From the NCBI RefSeq assembly GCF_008831285.2, contig NC_045151.1, positions 11,832,571 through 11,896,570 on the forward strand: a DNA stretch of 64,000 nt, given 5' to 3'. Below the pieces are notes generated by a model. It did not search any database, had not been told where the DNA came from, and worked only from the letters and a program-made list of their open reading frames with translations. Source of the DNA: Nymphaea colorata. Its lineage: Eukaryota > Streptophyta > Magnoliopsida > Nymphaeales > Nymphaeaceae. Below are positions 59,080 to 64,000 of this stretch, one piece after another. How positions within the stretch are numbered: the stretch's first letter is position 1; each line of letters opens with the position of its first letter. Position numbers and translations under genes: made by a program.

Positions 59080-61416
59080 CCAGACCACTTGCGTAAGGGA
59101 TAAAACCTGACCTTTAAAATTTATGTTAAAAGTGTTTCAAAGAAAATGTGAACCATCTAATGTGTTTACAAACACTAATATTATACAAATCATGTCTAAT
59201 AAATTAATAATAATTAAGCATAGTTACTACTATTTAACGTATTATTGTCAAATACTGTTAATTATTCGGCACGACACTAATAACATCCAGTACGTGCATG
59301 CTAGAGAATAGGCAAGTTTCATACTTAGAGATGTAAGATGAATTAAACTAGTAGCTGCCCAAAGAATATTGTAGCCTATTTGATTCTAGCGCGTAGTAGC
59401 TTATTAAACAAGCATTAATGGACCGTAAGTTCATAAAAATGGAACATGCTTGCAACTATAAGCGCGTTCTTTTGGAAAACTGTCACCCTGAAGAAAAAAA
59501 AAACACCTCATTCTTGTCCTTGAAATTATTCTATTATTTTCAAATGCTATTTTCAAGTTAAAGTTAAAGTAAAAAAGTATTTATTATCATCGTTAAAATA
59601 TTTGCCGACACGGGGCTGAGTTGGATCTGTATCAGCCGTGGATTCACTCAACGAACCATTTGAAAAAATAAGCAACACAAAAAGAATGTATGAGTTTAGT
59701 TAAACTAACCATACTAGTCAAACCTGTAATTATAGCTTTGGTCATATACAAACAAAAAAAAATGCGATAAAAAATATATTAAAAACGTGGAAACGAAGTC
59801 AGCCGAAAAAGGCAAAAAAAGAAGTTTTTTGAAAAAAAAAATGTCAAAAAACACGTTTTTTAGTTTTTTCCAATGTCAAAATATTTATTTTTATTTTTAG
59901 TTTTTATTTGTTGCTTAGCTACTTTGTTGTTGTATTAGTTTCTCATTTGTTTACTTTCCCCTAATTTTAATTTTTATTTATTTTTTTAAATATATTTTTC
60001 CTCTTTTTCAAGTTGACCGTATCATATCCAATAAAAACCTCACAATTTAAAAGACAAAAGCCATATTTATAACTATGGCTATAGTTTTGGTAATGTCTCC
60101 ATTAATTTCTACTGCATTGTGTGATGTTGTACGCCCACTTGTTCTTATAGATTCTTTATATTGACTCTGAACAAGCTGATTTTGTGGGTTTTTTTATTTA
60201 ACCTACAACCTTTAGTTGGCATTCAATCAACAGCATGTGCCTTTCCAGATTCTTGAAATTCGAAAGCAAATTCTCATCTCTGTGGATTCACTAAGCCGTG
60301 TTCACTAGTTGGCATCAAAGAAAGGGGTATATATATATATATATATACTCTCTCCTTGAACTTTCCTCTTATTCAGAAAATGGTGGGACTTAAATTCTTG
60401 AACTGGGAACTTGCATTGAAATTTCATGAGCGATGTGACTGAAGCATTTGCAGAGTTGTCTATCTGTTGGCCATAAATGTTGAAGGCCGCATTGCCCGCT
60501 TTTAACTGAGAAAGGGCACATGCTGCCCTCATTATATATGAAATGCACCAGCCCATGCTGGGCGTACCCATTTTCACTTCCTCTTATACCAACAAAAAAA
60601 GTACATATATCCTTTCCCGGCAACATAGAGTTTACCCTGCTTGCTTCTCCGCGGTGATGGGCATTTTCGTCATTGCACATAGCCGCGTTTTTCTGCCATA
60701 GACAAAGGACTGAACCTGGTGCTCACCAGGCTAGCTATACTGGGTCAAGTAGGGCCGGATGGTTGCCGGAGAGTATAACAATTCCAAATGAAATCCGGCC
60801 TGTAACACAGGCCACTGCTGGGAATAGTGGGTACAGACCCCTGTGGCTCCGAATCGTCGAACCGGGCCGGACAGCTAGCTAGCACATGGGTCCATGTCCA
60901 AGCCAACTGTCATAACTCCTGTGGTGAGCACATCAGCAAAAGTTAATTGGATGTTAAGCAGACAGGATTCGCTTAAGCCCGGCGGCGAGTTCGATGTTAA
61001 TTGGATGTCCACTCTAGACTAATCTGGTTAGATGGATGTGAATGTTGCTAAACATGTCTATAATTTTACTTCAATCTGATAAGATCAAAACGCAATGCTT
61101 GGTCTTCTGGAATAATGGTTGCCAAGGAAAAATAGTGATCAACATAAGTGCATGGGGTCCGATCCTTGTCATTATCGATCGATTAGGACTGTCGGAGTTG
61201 GTGCATTTAGTGAGAGCGAAAGGGCGATAAAGACATTTAAATGAGGGCATAATTGAACTTTTTTTTTTTGCCTTTTACAATTTAAAATATGAATTATCAA
61301 AAAGGATTTGTAGTATTTTTATCTCATGAATGCTGGTTGCTGAATTTAACAGATATCCCGAAGAGATCAAAGTTCCTACCTTCTTCCTTTTGTCCCAAGG
61401 GTTAAGGGGTGCTCTG

Positions 61417-61596
61417 CAGCGGTGGAGCCATGTTGTAGTTGTTGTGGGCAACTGCGCATACTAGTCCACTAAATGTATATTATTTACATATACAAACTTC
61501 TTTAACTTTTGGTTTTTTATATGCATGAATGCCCCTTAAAATTTGACATTTAAACTTAGAGTGCCCCTCAGCCAGAAATTTCTAGCTCCGCCCCTG
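61417..61596. mobile_element. Small MITE, caggggcggagc family, 180 bp
   Basis: Starts cagcggtggagccatg and ends ttctagctccgcccctg, the best-preserved right end of the family. Flanking 8-mers gtgctctg (61409-61416) and gtgctccg (61597-61604) match at 7 of 8. The interior contains tatgcatgaatgccccttaaaatttg, like the copies at 34543 and 35542. Confidence 0.82.
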
Positions 61597-62269
61597 GTGC
61601 TCCGGGGTTTGAGTGGGAAGCAGTATATCCATCAAATAGAATGTTGTACATCCATCATTTACAATTTAGACGAGTATTACTCATGGGATTTGAATTAACA
61701 CCTAAACTTTCTCTAACCTACCAATCCGACCAACTACACTATACTCTTCACAATCCAACTAAGGAGTCCTACCCGCCCTGCTAGGTCCCATCTTAAGGGT
61801 TGAAGATAGAGAAGCATGCTGCCTGTGTTCTTTTTTTCATGACTGTGCTCGTAGGAGATATTTTCTCCTGCTTTCCTTACTAAGGATATGCCGCCGGATT
61901 CCCTTCATTTATCGAAGGTTTCTTTATTATCTCATCATGTTCTGCCGAATTCCTGTTGATTTTACACTTGACTTCACAAATGAGCTCAGTTTGAAAAGTC
62001 CAATGTTGAAATCGGATAGAAAAGTGTTGATCATACGAACCTCATGAAATAAATATGATTATATATGAGACTTTGACTAAAATTCAGCTGAATTGAGGGA
62101 CATAGCATTTGGGTCGTTATATATATAATTAGTGCATTTCTTCATTTCTGTTTTCTGTTTTGATGGAAAAACCCTCCAATCTCTCACAGATGCATTGTAT
62201 TGGGCTATGCATTTAATTACACCCATCTGTTCAATACATCATGATTATGATTGGACAGACTTCAAATGG

Positions 62270-62273
<4 letters not shown>

Positions 62274-62328
<55 letters not shown>
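62274..62328. repeat. TA microsatellite
   Basis: About 55 bp of alternating TA. Confidence 0.97.
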
Positions 62329-62331
<3 letters not shown>

Positions 62332-62831
62332 AGCCTTTTGTGAGGGAATTCTCAAACTTGAAAATGTAATCATTTGCTAGATGTGTATAATTTTTAAAGT
62401 CTAATTTGTATTTGGTGCTTATCTGTTACAAGTGAATGGTTTAAGATTCATTCAGAAGGGGGTTGGTGCAATGGCCGGGGCGAGGGTTGGTAGGCGATTA
62501 GTGTTCATTTTGATCTCCGACGATGTCAACCCTTTATGCTGTAAAAAAGAAGACACCGATATACAAATAGTGCATAGTGGAGAGCTTTGGATCCTAAAAA
62601 AATGATGGAAAGAAAGAAAGGGTTTCTGTCTTTCACTCAAATAATGGAATTAGCTTGTTGCTCACAGGAACGGTTTAAAATTCAATTGCAGATTCGTACC
62701 AAACAGATCACGTAAATTACGTCCATGCGATCAAATCTCACAAAAAGAGTATGACAAAGAAAAAAAAATTGATTCACAAGAAACTTCATCCGATTTGACT
62801 CGTAAAAACGGGTGGATCTAGTCTTCAACTT

Positions 62832-62832
62832 A

Positions 62833-62882
<50 letters not shown>

Positions 62883-62906
62883 AGAGAGAGAGAGAGAGAG
62901 AGAGAT
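62832..62906. repeat. Compound TA/GA microsatellite
   Basis: About 47 bp of TA followed, after a two-base junction, by about 25 bp of GA; same order as at 25798-25852. Confidence 0.95.
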
Positions 62907-63358
62907 AATGCTCAAGAAAAAATGAGTATCTGGGGACTGATTTTCGGAAGATTCCAAAATTAGTGAATGTGGGTCACATGAAAAGGCGCCAAAAAATAAA
63001 TTAAGTACGCATTGAAGACGACACGGAAAAAAACAAAAGGGGAATTTGTTTGTTTGGCCAAGTAGCGAAGGCATTTCGCCCGATTTGAGTTCGTGACATC
63101 TCACCAATCCGATATTTAAATGTCCTGAAATAATAAAATGCATCGTTTCTGGAACTCGGTTGTAACGAAGGGGTCAGATTCAGGGCTCAAATGATTAGGA
63201 GTTTACGATTTCTTTACCAACTGGCAAACGCGGTTTCGTTTTCATGTTGCAGCTTCATAAAATAACAATTAATCGGTGCTATGAATAAAGAAAAAAATAA
63301 ATAATTCAGGAGAGAGAAAGAGAGAATAATGAGTTGACGTTGGAAGGAAGGCGGAGGG

Positions 63359-63395
63359 TCACGGAGTTTGTACTGAACGGGACTACGGAAGAGTA
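63359..63395. repeat. Dispersed conserved block, copy 2
   Basis: Matches the block at 24761-24797 (tcacgga-tttgtactgaa, ggactacggaa-ag) in the same orientation, again just upstream of a GA repeat (63393-63424). Confidence 0.6.
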
Positions 63396-64000
63396 GAGAG
63401 AGAAAGAAAGAGAGAGAGAGAGAGGGGGAAAAAGAAAGACGGGGCGTGGGACAAGGAGACAGATCACGCGCTCAGCATTTTCGCTCCCCTCAGTGTACCC
63501 GCCCCTGTACCTGCTTTCGTACGCTCTCCCCAATCTCTTCCCACTTGCCACCGCCCTCATTTCGTGACTCGGATTTGAATCCGAGACTCGGTTACAGAAT
63601 TAGTGAGTCAGACTCCGTGACTCGGTTGTGTTGGATTATAATTTTTTTATAATGGATTTATTCTTTAAATAAATGAAGAACGTAAGTTTGTCATGACTTT
63701 TTATTTTTTTTATTAAATGGACTGAATAACGCAGGAGTATTTGTGTATATTTAGTAAAGCTCGTGATATTTCACAATTCAAAGTACAATAAGCTTTAAAG
63801 ATTATTTGGTCGAAAACTTGGTTTTGTACAAGCCAATTATTTTGAAAACTTGGTTGAAAATTGCAAATTTAGTTGGGATGTTTGGACGACAAAGAAAAAA
63901 AAAACTTGGTTTAGAAGTGAAAATCAATTTTACCTCAAAATAATCTAAGAAATGATGTTTGGAGGTAAAACCGAAAAACAAAACCTGGTTTTATGTTGTC

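Larger units (their letters stand above)
57994..61408. other. Intergenic DNA with microsatellites, no gene recognised
   Basis: AT-rich. Apart from listed repeats it includes a TA run at 60329-60348 and a moderately GC-rich patch at 60640-60900 with ccggcc/gggccgg words that might be a decayed MITE. Minus ORFs at 60305-60577 and 60390-60680 and the plus ORF at 60673-60882 have no recognisable motif. Confidence 0.4.
61605..64000. other. Intergenic DNA with microsatellites, no gene recognised
   Basis: AT-rich with repeats listed separately. A more balanced, promoter-like patch lies at 63300-63620, with GA-rich sequence and an actcggttacagaa / actcggttgtgt near-duplication at 63585-63630. The last 150 bp contain tttggacgac/tttggaggt words reminiscent of a MITE cut by the window end. 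ORFs at 62682-63143 and 63306-63560 (minus) are low-complexity. Confidence 0.4.

Overview
This window looks like nuclear DNA of a flowering plant. It is AT-rich and gene-poor, packed with decayed Ty1-copia, Ty3-gypsy and LINE remnants, short hAT-type elements and long TA/GA microsatellites. Retroelement primer-binding sites match plant initiator-Met tRNA. The only intact gene I recognise is an intronless SAUR (auxin-responsive) gene at 29586-30047. The species cannot be named from the sequence.

Layout. 1-8 kb: AT-rich DNA with a minus-strand Ty3-gypsy remnant (about 3.9-5.7 kb; protease and integrase readable, reverse transcriptase mostly missing) and a 466-bp hAT-type MITE (7634-8099). 8-14 kb: repeat-like DNA interrupted by a 1301-bp hAT-type element (10003-11303) with an 8-bp target duplication; it carries a captured fragment of a CYP72-clan cytochrome P450. 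14-29 kb: intergenic DNA with several MITEs (14364, 19054, 19646, 23508, 27991), an LTR fragment with a primer-binding site (17938-18191) and a GC-rich, promoter-like island near 21-22 kb. 29.3-30.1 kb: the SAUR gene. 31-36 kb: more MITEs and small duplications. 37.6-50.4 kb: remnants of a LINE, a copia gag-protease and a copia reverse transcriptase, plus a second element of the P450-carrying family (43562-44901) that keeps the tail of what looks like its transposase. 51.8-58.0 kb: a minus-strand Ty1-copia element with both LTRs, PBS and PPT, a deleted integrase core, a mutated RT active site, and an unusual leader made of a CCGGTT-rich repeat array and three GC-rich 185-bp repeats. 58-64 kb: intergenic DNA with microsatellites and one more MITE.

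No operon or pathway links these features. The strongest unusual signals are the gene-fragment-carrying hAT element with its sister copy, and the two repeat arrays in the leader of the copia element. All calls rest on reading the sequence by eye; family assignments of decayed pieces need alignment searches.
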